A stretch of DNA of 64,000 nucleotides, taken from positions 1-64,000 of the forward strand of contig JAUHXR010000010.1 in NCBI GenBank assembly GCA_030426845.1. The letters are read 5' to 3'. The notes beneath the pieces are model-generated. The model worked only from the letters and a program-made list of their open reading frames with translations. It was not told where the DNA came from and ran no database searches. This document shows positions 15,620 through 23,511 of this stretch, piece after piece. A program made the translations under genes and the position numbers. Positions within the stretch are counted from its first letter, which is position 1. Each line of letters opens with the position of its first letter. This DNA comes from Polyangia bacterium. Lineage in GTDB: Bacteria > Myxococcota_A > Polyangia > Polyangiales > Sandaracinaceae.

Positions 15620-16792
15620 GTGGCGGACGAACGACGCATCGCGGTGCTCGTGGAGGACGAGGCCTCGGTCGCGGGTGCGATCGCGGTCGCGCTCCGGCGC
15701 GGGCTGTCTCCGGGGCCGGGCGAGGACGCGCCGGAGCGCGACGCGGGGCCCATCGCGCTGCCGGCGGCCGACGACGACGCGCCCCCCATCCCGCTGCGCG
15801 TCGAGCGGGCGGACGTGGCGATCGCGCTCGACCCGGAGTCGCTCGAGCTCGCGCGCCGCGCGTCGGTGCCCAAGGTCGTCGCGCTCTGGCCGCACCTCGC
15901 GCCGTGGGACGCCGAGATCGAGGCGGACCTCGTGCTCGTGGCCCACTCCGCCCTCGTCCGCGAGGCGGTGCGGCGCGGGGTCCCCTCGAAGCGCGTGGTG
16001 GTCGTCGGTCCGGTGGCCCCCGACGGCTGGCGCGCGCCCGAGGATCGCGCGGCGGCCCGCGCCGACGCCGGCCTCGAGGGCGACCGCCCGGTCGTGGTGG
16101 TGCGCGCGTCCGCGCTCGCGGAGATGGACCTCGCGCCCGCGCTCGTGCAGCTCTCGCTGGTGAGCCACGACGCGCGCTGGCTCTTCGACGTCGGCGCGGA
16201 CGCGGAGCTCGCGCGCTCGCTGCGCCGCCACGTCCCCGGCTACGGCCTCGACGCGCTGATGTTCGCCGACGGTCCGGAGGCGCCCGCGAGCTACGCGCGG
16301 GCCGACCTCGTCCTCGGCCGCTTCGACGGCCCCGAGGCGAGCCGCGCCTTCGCGGTCGGCGCGGGCCTCGTCGGCGTCCCGCCGAGCCGCGATCGGCTGC
16401 GGCTCGCGCACGCGATCGAGACGGCGGGCGTGGCGCGCCTCGCGGACGCCGCCCCGACCCTCGCGGTCACCCTCGACGCGGCCCTCGCGCCGAGCGCCCT
16501 CGAGGCCGCGCGTCAGGCCTCCGAGGCGCTGGACGCGGCCAACGGCGTCGCGCGCGTCGTCGCCGAGGTGCGCGCCCTGATGCGCGGCGAGCGAGGCGGG
16601 GCCGCGCTCGCGGCCGGCCTCCCCGCCGGGCTCGAGCGGCTGAGCGAGGCCGACAGGTCCGCGCGCGGTCGGCGCCCCGACCCGGCCGAGCCGGGCCCCG
16701 ATCCCGAGCCGACCGCCCCGCCCGCGCGCGACGATCTCGACGCGAAGGTCGACGCGGAGCTCGCCGCGCTGCGCGAGAAGCTCGGCCTGTGA
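15620..16792 (+). CDS. Glycosyltransferase-like (GT-B, MGDG-synthase/MurG type) protein
   Basis: The 390-residue protein has the layout of a two-domain GT-B enzyme. N-terminal strands end in DLVLVAHSALVREAVRRGV and VVVVGPVAPDGW, as in monogalactosyldiacylglycerol-synthase-like proteins. A second Rossmann-like half includes RPVVVVRAS and YARADLVLGRFDGPEASRAF, in the place of the donor-binding GGxxxxEA loop of GT28 enzymes. That loop is clearly altered (RFDGPEA), so catalysis is uncertain. The C-terminus is proline-rich and ends in a short coiled segment (DAKVDAELAALREKLGL). It starts at GTG 15620, 9 bases after the exporter gene, and overlaps the MOSC gene start (GTGA). Confidence 0.55.
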   Translation: MADERRIAVLVEDEASVAGAIAVALRRGLSPGPGEDAPERDAGPIALPAADDDAPPIPLRVERADVAIALDPESLELARRASVPKVVALWPHLAPWDAEIEADLVLVAHSALVREAVRRGVPSKRVVVVGPVAPDGWRAPEDRAAARADAGLEGDRPVVVVRASALAEMDLAPALVQLSLVSHDARWLFDVGADAELARSLRRHVPGYGLDALMFADGPEAPASYARADLVLGRFDGPEASRAFAVGAGLVGVPPSRDRLRLAHAIETAGVARLADAAPTLAVTLDAALAPSALEAARQASEALDAANGVARVVAEVRALMRGERGGAALAAGLPAGLERLSEADRSARGRRPDPAEPGPDPEPTAPPARDDLDAKVDAELAALREKLGL

Positions 16793-17577
16793 CCGAGGTC
16801 GTCCTCCGCGAGCTGTGGGTCTACCCGGTGAAGTCGTGCCGGGGGATCCGGCTCGACGAGGCCGACGTGGTCACGCGCGGGCTGGCCCATGACCGCCGCT
16901 TCATGGTCGTCGACGCGAACGGCCGCTTCCTCACGCAGCGCGAGCGGCCGGAGCTCGCGCGCTTCGGTGCGACGCTCGAGGGGGACGCGCTCGTGCTCGA
17001 GGGGCCGTCCGGCGCGCGGGCCCGGGCGCGGCACGACGGCCCGCCGGTGACCGCCTCCATCTGGGGCGAGGCCGTCGCGGCGCGCGACGCGGGCGACGAG
17101 GTGGCCGCGGTGCTCCGCGCGGACCTCGGCGCCGACGCGCGCCTCGTCTACATGCCCGACGACACCCGCCGCCCGGCCGACCCCGACTACGCGGGCCCGG
17201 ACGATCTGGTGTCCTTCGCCGACGCGTTCCCGTTCCTCCTCGTCGGGGTCGCCTCGCTCGACGCGCTCAACGCCCGCCTCGCGTCCCCGGTCGACATGCG
17301 GCGCTTCCGGCCCAACCTCGTGGTCGACGGCGCGCCGGCCTTCGCCGAGGACACCTGGTCCGCGCTCAGCGTCGGGCCCATCCGCCTGCGCTCCCCCAAG
17401 CCCTGCAGCCGGTGCGCGATCGTCGACGTCGACCCGGCGCGCGGAGAGCGCGACCTCGCCGTCCTGCCGGAGCTCGGCCGCTTCCGCCGAGACGGTCGGC
17501 ACGTGAACTTCGGGGTCAACTTCGTCCACGAGGGGAGGGGCCGCCTCGCGGTCGGCGCGCGCGTCGAGGTGACGTGA
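16789..17577 (+). CDS. MOSC domain protein, mARC/YcbX type
   Basis: The 262-residue protein has an N-terminal beta barrel (LWVYPVKSCRGI, then LAHDRRFMVVD and FLTQRE). The MOSC core follows, with SFADAFPFLLV, FRPNLVV and the signature KPCSRCAIVDVDP. Cys206 or Cys209 is the likely molybdenum ligand, as in mARC and YcbX. Such enzymes carry the molybdenum cofactor and reduce N-hydroxylated compounds with an electron-transfer partner; no ferredoxin domain is fused here (E. coli YcbX has one), so the partner must be separate. GTG 16789 overlaps the previous stop, and its own stop overlaps the next GTG. Confidence 0.88.
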   Translation: MTEVVLRELWVYPVKSCRGIRLDEADVVTRGLAHDRRFMVVDANGRFLTQRERPELARFGATLEGDALVLEGPSGARARARHDGPPVTASIWGEAVAARDAGDEVAAVLRADLGADARLVYMPDDTRRPADPDYAGPDDLVSFADAFPFLLVGVASLDALNARLASPVDMRRFRPNLVVDGAPAFAEDTWSALSVGPIRLRSPKPCSRCAIVDVDPARGERDLAVLPELGRFRRDGRHVNFGVNFVHEGRGRLAVGARVEVT

Positions 17578-18203
17578 CCACCTTCGCGCAGGTCGACGGC
17601 AGCCCCTTCGGCGAGGACGATCGCCTCCGGCTCGATCGGCGGATGGAGGACTACCACGCGCTCGTCCCGGCGACGTACCGCGTCAAGGGGATGTTCCTGC
17701 AGCAGGTGCTGGATCGGATGGGCGAGTCCGCCTTCGACACGCTCCGCGGCGACCTGCTCGAGCCGCCCGCGGGGCGCGGCTACGTGCTGTTCCGCGACTA
17801 CCCCATGCAGGACCACCAGCGCCTGGTGACCGCGCTAGCGGAGATCGTCTACCGCGGCGTGCCCCAGGCCGAGGCGGTGCGGCGGCACGCGCGCGAGGAC
17901 TTCGCGACCTTCGCCGACTCCAAGCTCGGCGCGGTGATGCTCGCGCTCGTCGGCGACGCCAGCGCGGCGCTGGGCCGCTTCCCGGCCGTCTACCGGCTGG
18001 TCGCGCGCGCCGACTGGGAGGTCGAGGTCTCCCAGCTGCCGGGGCGGGTGCGCATGGACTTCCGCCGCTTCCCCGGGCTCTGGGCCTACCAGCTCGGCCA
18101 GGTCGAGGGGATCCTCCGCCGCTTCGAGGCGTCGACTCGCGTGCACGTGTTCGAGGCGAGCTCCACCGAGTTCCGCTTCGAGATCCCCCTCGACGTGACC
18201 TGA
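17574..18203 (+). CDS. DUF2378 / TIGR02265 Myxococcales-restricted protein
   Basis: The 209-residue protein matches the family known only from myxobacteria, where genomes carry many paralogues. Typical stretches are YRVKGMFLQQVLDRMG, FRDYPMQDHQRL, DFATFADSKLGAVML and RVRMDFRRFPGLWAYQLGQV. The arrangement of the second half recalls sensory heme-NO-binding-like folds, but no haem-ligand claim can be made. No membrane segment or signal peptide is seen. It starts at GTG 17574, overlapping the MOSC stop codon, so expression follows that gene. Function unknown. Confidence 0.85.
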   Translation: MTTFAQVDGSPFGEDDRLRLDRRMEDYHALVPATYRVKGMFLQQVLDRMGESAFDTLRGDLLEPPAGRGYVLFRDYPMQDHQRLVTALAEIVYRGVPQAEAVRRHAREDFATFADSKLGAVMLALVGDASAALGRFPAVYRLVARADWEVEVSQLPGRVRMDFRRFPGLWAYQLGQVEGILRRFEASTRVHVFEASSTEFRFEIPLDVT

Positions 18204-18213
18204 CGCCGGGTCG

Positions 18214-18243
18214 TAGTCTGCGCTGCCGATGAGGTCGCCGTGA
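18214..18243 (+). promoter_or_regulatory. TAGTCT hexamer and four-codon mini-ORF before 18240
   Basis: TAGTCT (18214-18219) is followed 9 bases later by ATG 18229, which opens a four-codon ORF (Met-Arg-Ser-Pro-stop). Its TGA at 18241-18243 overlaps the GTG start of the next gene. This could be a leaderless initiation site coupled to the main gene. Confidence 0.3.
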
Positions 18244-19490
18244 GCGTGGAGCCGCAGAAGGTCCGCCGGCAGGAGATCGATCGCGCGGTGGCCGCGGTCG
18301 AGGGCCTGGACGCGCCCGCGCGTCTGGCCGCGCTAGCCTACGACGCCCTCGGCGGGCAGGCCGAGGGGCGGACGCTGCTCGCGGGCGACAACTACGCCGC
18401 GTCCAAGGCGAAGGCACACGACGTCGACCGCGACGCGGCGGAGACCGACGCGGGCAACGTCCTCGGGATCCTCGAGCGCGGCGCGTCCGATCCCGTCGAG
18501 CGCGCGCTCCTCGCCGCGCTGATGGTGCGGGGGCTCGACGACGCGCTCGCGGCCGGCGAGGACAAGGGCCGCGCGTTCCGCTTCGTGCGCCACGCCGACT
18601 GGCTCGAGCTCTCGACCGACTACGTCGTCTACCCGTTCGTGGATCGCCTGATGGCGGAGGACCGCGCCGCGCTCGTCTGGGCCGAGGTCGCCCAGCGGGT
18701 GGTGGACGACGCGGCGGGGCGCGACGGCGACCGGCCCCGGGTGCGCGCGCTCAACGCGGGTCGCCTCAGCGCGCTCGCGTCCTCGCCGAGCAAGGCCGCG
18801 GCCGGCGGCCTACGCGACGTCGTCAAGTCTGCCGCGCTCGACGAGCCGACACGCCTCCTCGCGAGCACGCTCGCGGGGGACGGCGACGCTCCCGCGCCCG
18901 GGCCGCGGCCTCAGCTCGAGGGTCACCTCGGCCGCGCCCCGCGGTCGAGCGCGCTCGAGGTGCTCCGCTGGCTCACCGGGTGGGCGCTCCTGAGCTGGCT
19001 GCTCCGCGGGCTCGGCTTCCTCGTGGGCCTGCGCCGCCGCGCCCGGCTGCGCCTCGCCGACGACGGGGTGGAGGTGCACACGGAGATCGCGATGCTCGGC
19101 CGCACCGTCTCCGAGCGCGACGAGACCTGGCGCCTCGACGCGCTCGACGGCGTCGGCCGCCGCGTGCGCTACCCCGCGATCCACCTCGTCGCGGGCGCGG
19201 TCGCGCTCTCCGTCGGGGTGCTCTTCGGAGGCCTCGTCCTCTTCGACGGAGTCCGCAGCGGCGAGCTGGTCCTGCTCCTGCTCGCGTCGGGCCTGCTCTT
19301 CGGCGGGGCCGCGCTCGACCTCGCGCTCGACGTCCTCGTCCCCGCCCGCGCCGGTCGCGTCGCGCTCGAGCTCTCGCCCCGCGCGCGCCGCCCGCTCCGC
19401 CTCACCCGGGTGCCCCTCGAGCAGGCGGACGCGTTCCTGCGCGCGCTCCGGGCCCAGGCCGCCGGACGCGCGAGCCAGGGACGACCGTGA
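18240..19490 (+). CDS. Hypothetical membrane protein
   Basis: The 416-residue protein has a soluble, mainly helical N-terminal half (1-235) followed by hydrophobic helices at about 240-262, 325-345 and 352-380. A short soluble insert sits between the first two (RLADDGVEVHTEIAMLGRTV), and the tail is basic and cytoplasmic. No family is recognised. The GTG at 18240 begins directly after the overlap with a four-codon mini-ORF. The stop overlaps the GTG of the next gene, so the two belong to one transcript and probably one pathway. Confidence 0.7.
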   Translation: MSVEPQKVRRQEIDRAVAAVEGLDAPARLAALAYDALGGQAEGRTLLAGDNYAASKAKAHDVDRDAAETDAGNVLGILERGASDPVERALLAALMVRGLDDALAAGEDKGRAFRFVRHADWLELSTDYVVYPFVDRLMAEDRAALVWAEVAQRVVDDAAGRDGDRPRVRALNAGRLSALASSPSKAAAGGLRDVVKSAALDEPTRLLASTLAGDGDAPAPGPRPQLEGHLGRAPRSSALEVLRWLTGWALLSWLLRGLGFLVGLRRRARLRLADDGVEVHTEIAMLGRTVSERDETWRLDALDGVGRRVRYPAIHLVAGAVALSVGVLFGGLVLFDGVRSGELVLLLLASGLLFGGAALDLALDVLVPARAGRVALELSPRARRPLRLTRVPLEQADAFLRALRAQAAGRASQGRP

Positions 19491-20629
19491 GGCGGTGGCT
19501 CGCCCGGGGCGGGGGGGTCGTGACCCTCGCCGCCCTGGCCGCCGCCGCCGCCTACGGACCGAGCCTCTACCGCGGCGCGGACGCGCCCGACGAGCCGCTG
19601 GCCGAGGTGCCGGCGGAGGCCGGGGTGATCCTCACCCTGGACGTGCGCCGGGTGCTCGACTCGACGCTCTGGCGCGCGTCCCTCGACGAGGCCGCGGGCG
19701 CGCCGCGCCGCATCGAGCGCACCTGCGGCTACGATCCGCTCGCCGAGGTCGGGCGCGCGACGGTGTTCTTCCTCGGCGCGGACGATCGACCCTTCGAGAC
19801 GCTCGGGGTGGTCGCGCACGGCGAGGTCGCGCGCGGAGGGCGCGCGCGCGAGCGGCTGGTGCGCTGCGTCGGCGCCGTCCTCGCGGAGCAAGGCGGCGCG
19901 AGCCGCCGGGTGGAGGTCGAGGGCGTGCCGGCGATGCGGAGCGCGCGCGGGGGCTCGCACGCGGCCTTCCTCGGCGCCGACGGGATCGTGGCCGGCGACG
20001 AGGAGGTGGTCGCGCGCCTGATCCGCGTGTCGCGCGGAGAGGCCCCGGCCGCCGATCGCCGGCCCGAGCTCGCGGCGCTGCGGTCGCTCGTCGGGCCACG
20101 TCAGGATGTCGTGCTGATCGCGCGACTGCCGCGCCGCTGGCTCGACGCGCTGCGCCGCATGGCGGGGGAGCTCCCCGCGGAGCTCGACGGGCTCACCTCG
20201 GTGCGGGCGCTCGCGCTCGGCGCGGATCTGCGCGCCGGACTCGACGCGCGTCTCGCGCTCCGGGCGAGCGCGGCGGGGGCGCCCGAGCTCGAGGCCGCGG
20301 TGCGAGCGCAGCGCGACGCGCTCCTGGCCGAGCGCGAGACGCGTCTGTCGGTCGTCGGCTCGGCGCTGCGGCGGCTGCGCGTGGACCGGCGCGGCGCCGA
20401 CGTCACGGTGAGCCTGCGGATCGGCGACGACGTCGTGGAGGATCTCGCGGCGCTCTGGCGCGAGCTGCGCGCCGACGACGAGGCGCCGGGATCAGTCGGA
20501 GATCTCGACCTCGACGACGTCCCCCGCGGGCGCGGCGGGCGGCTCGGCGGGGGCGGGCTCGTCGAGCCGGTCACCGACCCGCAGCCAGGCGATGATCCCG
20601 GCCGCAACGACGACGACGACGAGCAGTAG
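19487..20629 (+). CDS. Hypothetical membrane-anchored protein
   Basis: The 380-residue protein starts at GTG 19487, overlapping the previous stop. One N-terminal hydrophobic helix (VVTLAALAAAAAYGPSLY) anchors it or directs export. The body opens with a strand typical of exported DUF3352-like proteins (VPAEAGVILTLDVRRVLDS) and has the pattern of two tandem alpha/beta halves. The last 45 residues are low-complexity (Gly/Asp-rich, ending NDDDDEQ) and lie exactly opposite a plausible small membrane-protein gene on the minus strand. The C-terminal extension may therefore be unselected read-through. Function unknown. Confidence 0.7.
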   Translation: MRRWLARGGGVVTLAALAAAAAYGPSLYRGADAPDEPLAEVPAEAGVILTLDVRRVLDSTLWRASLDEAAGAPRRIERTCGYDPLAEVGRATVFFLGADDRPFETLGVVAHGEVARGGRARERLVRCVGAVLAEQGGASRRVEVEGVPAMRSARGGSHAAFLGADGIVAGDEEVVARLIRVSRGEAPAADRRPELAALRSLVGPRQDVVLIARLPRRWLDALRRMAGELPAELDGLTSVRALALGADLRAGLDARLALRASAAGAPELEAAVRAQRDALLAERETRLSVVGSALRRLRVDRRGADVTVSLRIGDDVVEDLAALWRELRADDEAPGSVGDLDLDDVPRGRGGRLGGGGLVEPVTDPQPGDDPGRNDDDDEQ

Positions 20630-20674
20630 CCGGGTCCGCCAGCTCGACTGAACGCGGTAGCGCATCGCCGACAC
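20492..20674 (-). CDS. Possible 60-residue single-pass membrane protein
   Basis: A basic N-terminus (MRYRVQSSWRTR) precedes one hydrophobic helix (LLLVVVVVAAGIIAWL) and a proline/acid-rich tail ending VEVEISD, the layout of a small tail-out membrane protein. It is convergent with, and overlaps by 138 bases, the 3' end of the plus-strand gene, with codons in register. GTG 20674 or ATG 20665 could be the start. The valine run is the complement of the Asp run on the other strand, so it may be a by-product. The physically sensible topology makes it worth keeping. Confidence 0.42.
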   Translation of the reverse strand: MSAMRYRVQSSWRTRLLLVVVVVAAGIIAWLRVGDRLDEPAPAEPPAAPAGDVVEVEISD

Positions 20675-20739
20675 CCTGGCACGCGCCGCGGCCGGGCGCG
20701 ATGAATGCGGCCCCGCCTCGCCTCGTCGATCCGGTTGTC

Positions 20740-21558
20740 ATGAGAACTCCCCTGGTGAAGCTCGCAACCGTAGTCGCCTGCGTGCTGGCGTCCGGCCTCG
20801 CGTCGGCGCCGGCGGCGGAGGCTCAGTCGCGTGTCTACGCAACCCAGATCGCCTCGCCGACCGCGTCCCCCGCGCTGCCCGTCTCCCGAGTCGCCGTGCG
20901 CGCGGTGAGCGCTCCGGCGACTTCCCCGGTCGCCGCGTCCTCCACCCGCGTGATCGCGCAGCCGACGACCCGCGTCGTCGCCCGGCCCCGGGCCACCGTC
21001 GCGCCGATCCGGGTGACCGCGCCCTGGGTGTCGCTCCGCCAGCTCGGCGTGGTCAGCCAGACCCAGACGCACCCGGTGCCTCCCGCGCCGGCCCCCGCCG
21101 GACCCGGCCAGCTCGGCTGCGAGGTGACCAGCGACGGTTGGATCGGCCAGGGGCTGATGGAGGTCCGTGACTCGGGCCGCGTCATCGCCAGCGGCGGCTG
21201 CGGCGCGCCCCTCGAGGTGCCCGCCGGTCGCTACGACGTCACCCTCACCTTCCTCGACGCGCTCGACCGCCCGCAGCAGACCGTGCCCGTGGTCGTGCCC
21301 GAGGGCGGCGTCGCCCGCGCCACCGCGAGCTTCGCCACCGCGATCCTCGAGGTCCGCATCACCAAGGACGGCGCGGCCGCCCCCGGCATCACCTCCATCG
21401 TCCGCGACGGCCGCGAGGTCGGCACCGTCGGCAGCGGCGTCGTGGCCCGCCTGAGCGCCGGTCGCTACGAGCTGAACACGCGGCACCGCCTCGAGACGAA
21501 GACCAGCGTGGTCGACCTCGCCTCCGGCCAGCGGCGCGCCGTCCGCGCCGCGTTCTGA
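20740..21558 (+). CDS. Secreted protein with PEGA/carboxypeptidase-like beta domain
   Basis: A 272-residue exported protein. The signal peptide runs from MRTPLVKLATVVACVLASG to a cleavage site after AEAQ. The segment at about 30-110 is rich in Val, Ala, Ser, Thr and Pro, without clear structure. The C-terminal 150 residues contain two beta-sandwich-like repeats with PAGRYDVTLTFLD and SAGRYELNTRH, plus one Cys pair (LGCEV, GGCGA). ATG 20740 is preferred to 20701 because the signal peptide starts there. It is followed by a strong intrinsic terminator. Role unknown; probably periplasmic or surface-exposed. Confidence 0.78.
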   Translation: MRTPLVKLATVVACVLASGLASAPAAEAQSRVYATQIASPTASPALPVSRVAVRAVSAPATSPVAASSTRVIAQPTTRVVARPRATVAPIRVTAPWVSLRQLGVVSQTQTHPVPPAPAPAGPGQLGCEVTSDGWIGQGLMEVRDSGRVIASGGCGAPLEVPAGRYDVTLTFLDALDRPQQTVPVVVPEGGVARATASFATAILEVRITKDGAAAPGITSIVRDGREVGTVGSGVVARLSAGRYELNTRHRLETKTSVVDLASGQRRAVRAAF

Positions 21559-21578
21559 AGACTCCGTCGCTCCCCCCT

Positions 21579-21642
21579 CGCCCTCGAGCGCGCCGGCCTC
21601 CCTCCAGCCCGGCCGGTGCGCTCGGGGGCGTTTCCCTTTCTT
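21579..21642 (+). terminator. Strong intrinsic terminator
   Basis: The arms 21579-21598 and 21611-21630 pair over 20 bp, counting two G-U pairs, around a 12-base loop. The T-rich tract TTTCCCTTTCTT follows at once. It closes the 20740 gene and isolates the oxidoreductase gene at 21721. Confidence 0.85.
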
Positions 21643-21709
21643 CGAGCTCTCCGGGCGCGCGCGCGCAGCTGATTCGCTCGGCCTCGAAATGCGCCGCCCG
21701 GCGCGCACG

Positions 21710-21715
21710 TAGCGA
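21710..21715 (+). promoter_or_regulatory. Putative -10 box (TAGCGA) of the MDR oxidoreductase gene
   Basis: TAGCGA, 5 bases, then the ATG at 21721. There is no ribosome-binding site, so a leaderless start is likely. Confidence 0.35.
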
Positions 21716-21720
21716 GGGCC

Positions 21721-22686
21721 ATGAAGGCGGTGGTCTACGAGCGCTACGGCGGCCCCGAGGAGCTGCGCGTCGAGGAGGTGGAGCGGCCCGAGCCCGGACC
21801 CGGAGAAGCGCGCCTCGCGGTCTGCGCAGCGTCGCTCAACGGCTCCGACGCGGAGTTCCTCACCGGGCGCCCGCTCTACGCGCGCATCGTGGGCTTGCGC
21901 CGGCCGCGCGTGCCGACCCTCGGCTCGGACGTGGCCGGGGTGGTCGACGCGGTGGGCCCCGGCGTGACCTCCGTGGCGGTGGGCGACCGCGTGTTCGCCG
22001 ACCTGTTCGAGCGGTGGGGCTGCCTCGCCGAGCACGTCGTCGCGCCAGCCGAGGAGCTCGTCCCGATCCCGGCCGCGCTCGGGTTCGTCGAGGCGGCGGC
22101 GCTGCCCCAGGCGGGAGTGATCGCACTCCAGGCGGTGCGCGATCTGTTCACCGTCCAACCGGGCCAGACCGGCCTCATCCTCGGCGCGGGCGGCGGGGTC
22201 GGCACCTTCGCGCTCCAGCTCGCGATCGACGCGGGCGCGTCGGTCACCGCGGTCGACCACCCGTCCAAGCGGGCGCTCCTCGAGCGGCTCGGCGCCGCGC
22301 GGTTCGTCGACTACACGCGCGAGGACCCCGCCGCCCTCGACGCCCACTTCGACTTCATCCTCGACACGCCGGGCCGCGCCTCGGTCTGGCGCCTCCTCGA
22401 CCGGCTCGCCCCGGGCGGGCGCTACGCGATCGTCGGGGGCCTGCTCCGCCACGTGATCGGCGCGCCGCTCCTGTCGCCCCTCGCGCGGCTGCGCGGGCGG
22501 CGCTGCGGCCTCCTGATGTGGGACAAGAACACGCGCGACCTCGCCGCGATCGCCGACGCGGTGGTCGCCGGCCGCTGTGCCCCGGCGATCGACGGACCGT
22601 ACCCCCTCGAGGAGGCGCGCGAGGCCTTCGCCCGGCTCACCGGGGGGGTGGCCCAGGGTAAGGTCGTGGTCACGGTTGGCGGCTGA
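21721..22686 (+). CDS. Zinc-independent MDR oxidoreductase (quinone reductase-like)
   Basis: The 321-residue enzyme has a GroES-like N-terminal domain (MKAVVYERYGGPEEL, then TLGSDVAGVV and VGDRVFADL) and a Rossmann domain with GAGGGVGTFALQLA for NAD(P)H binding. The cysteine ligands of zinc alcohol dehydrogenases are missing, which places it with quinone oxidoreductase/zeta-crystallin and RTN4IP1-like members. It probably reduces a quinone or an enone with NADPH; the substrate is unknown. Single-gene unit behind the terminator at 21579-21642. Confidence 0.88.
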   Translation: MKAVVYERYGGPEELRVEEVERPEPGPGEARLAVCAASLNGSDAEFLTGRPLYARIVGLRRPRVPTLGSDVAGVVDAVGPGVTSVAVGDRVFADLFERWGCLAEHVVAPAEELVPIPAALGFVEAAALPQAGVIALQAVRDLFTVQPGQTGLILGAGGGVGTFALQLAIDAGASVTAVDHPSKRALLERLGAARFVDYTREDPAALDAHFDFILDTPGRASVWRLLDRLAPGGRYAIVGGLLRHVIGAPLLSPLARLRGRRCGLLMWDKNTRDLAAIADAVVAGRCAPAIDGPYPLEEAREAFARLTGGVAQGKVVVTVGG

Positions 22687-22760
22687 GCGAGGCGGTCGAG
22701 CGGCCGGCCGAGGCGAGGGCCCCTTGCCCCACGCGCTGCGTCCGGTTAGTTGGCTGGGCG

Positions 22761-23483
22761 ATGCCGTGGATCGAGATGAAGCTGCGCGACGCGAAGGTGC
22801 TCGCGCGTTGCGACGAGGGCGGCCGGCTGGTCGACGAGGGCGGGCGGGTCGAGATCCGCTACAAGCCGCGCGACGGCCGCGCCTATCGGGCCGGCGCGCG
22901 CAACCTGGCGCCGATCGCCGGCGCCGCGGTGCTGCCCGACGACCACTGCGGCCCCGCCGAGGCCGCCGCGCCGAAGGGCGCGTCCGCGACCAAGGGCTCG
23001 AAGAAGAGCGCCAAGAAGAGCTCGAAGAGCAGCAAGGCCGCGGCCGCCCCGCCGAGGCACGAGGAGGGCGCGGTCATCGTCTACGCGGACGGCGCCTGCT
23101 CGGGGAACCCGGGCCCCGCGGGCCTCGGGGTCGTGGTGCTCGATGGCGACGCGCGCGCGGTGCTCAGCGAGTACCTCGGGCACGGCACCAACAACGTGGC
23201 CGAGCTCACCGCGATCCTCCGCGCGGCCACGCGCCTCCGCGGGACCGACAAGCCGGTTCGCATCTACACCGACAGCAAGTACTCGATCGGCGTGCTCACC
23301 CAGGGCTGGAAGGCGAAGAAGAACCCGGAGCTCGTCCGCGACACGAAGGCCGCGCTGGCCGCGCTGGACGACGTCGCGCTGTACTACGTCCCGGGCCACG
23401 CCGGGGTGGAGCTCAACGAGGTCGCCGACCAGCTCGCTCGCCGCGCGGTCGACGAGCGCGCGAGCGACGGCTGGCTGGGGTAG
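22761..23483 (+). CDS. rnhA: Ribonuclease HI with N-terminal extension
   Basis: The 240-residue protein has a full RNase HI domain from about residue 103. The catalytic carboxylates are Asp110 (YADGACSGNPG), Glu148 (NNVAELTAI), Asp171 (YTDSKYS) and Asp223 (EVADQLA); a His in VPGHAGVE completes the site. It cleaves the RNA of RNA-DNA hybrids. The first 75 residues form an unrecognised domain (MPWIEMKLRDAKVLARCDEG), joined by a Lys/Ser/Ala-rich basic linker (about 75-95) that could bind nucleic acid in the way eukaryotic hybrid-binding domains do, without resembling them. Convergent with the deacetylase gene across a hairpin. Confidence 0.92.
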   Translation: MPWIEMKLRDAKVLARCDEGGRLVDEGGRVEIRYKPRDGRAYRAGARNLAPIAGAAVLPDDHCGPAEAAAPKGASATKGSKKSAKKSSKSSKAAAAPPRHEEGAVIVYADGACSGNPGPAGLGVVVLDGDARAVLSEYLGHGTNNVAELTAILRAATRLRGTDKPVRIYTDSKYSIGVLTQGWKAKKNPELVRDTKAALAALDDVALYYVPGHAGVELNEVADQLARRAVDERASDGWLG

Positions 23484-23511
23484 GGCGCGCGCGGATCGCG
23501 CCGGGCTACCC
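23478..23511. terminator. Possible bidirectional terminator between rnhA and deacetylase gene
   Basis: GGGTAG (23478-23483) pairs with CTACCC (23506-23511), and GGCGCG (23484-23489) pairs with CGCGCC (23497-23502) with a 3-base bulge. Both stop codons lie inside the hairpin. There is no T-run on either side, so efficiency is uncertain. Confidence 0.4.

Noticed and set aside
12524-16411. A 1295-codon minus-strand frame
   Set aside because: The PilT-type protein begins at 14065. The rest is antisense to the AI-2E exporter and glycosyltransferase-like genes and has Arg/Asp/His-rich shadow composition.
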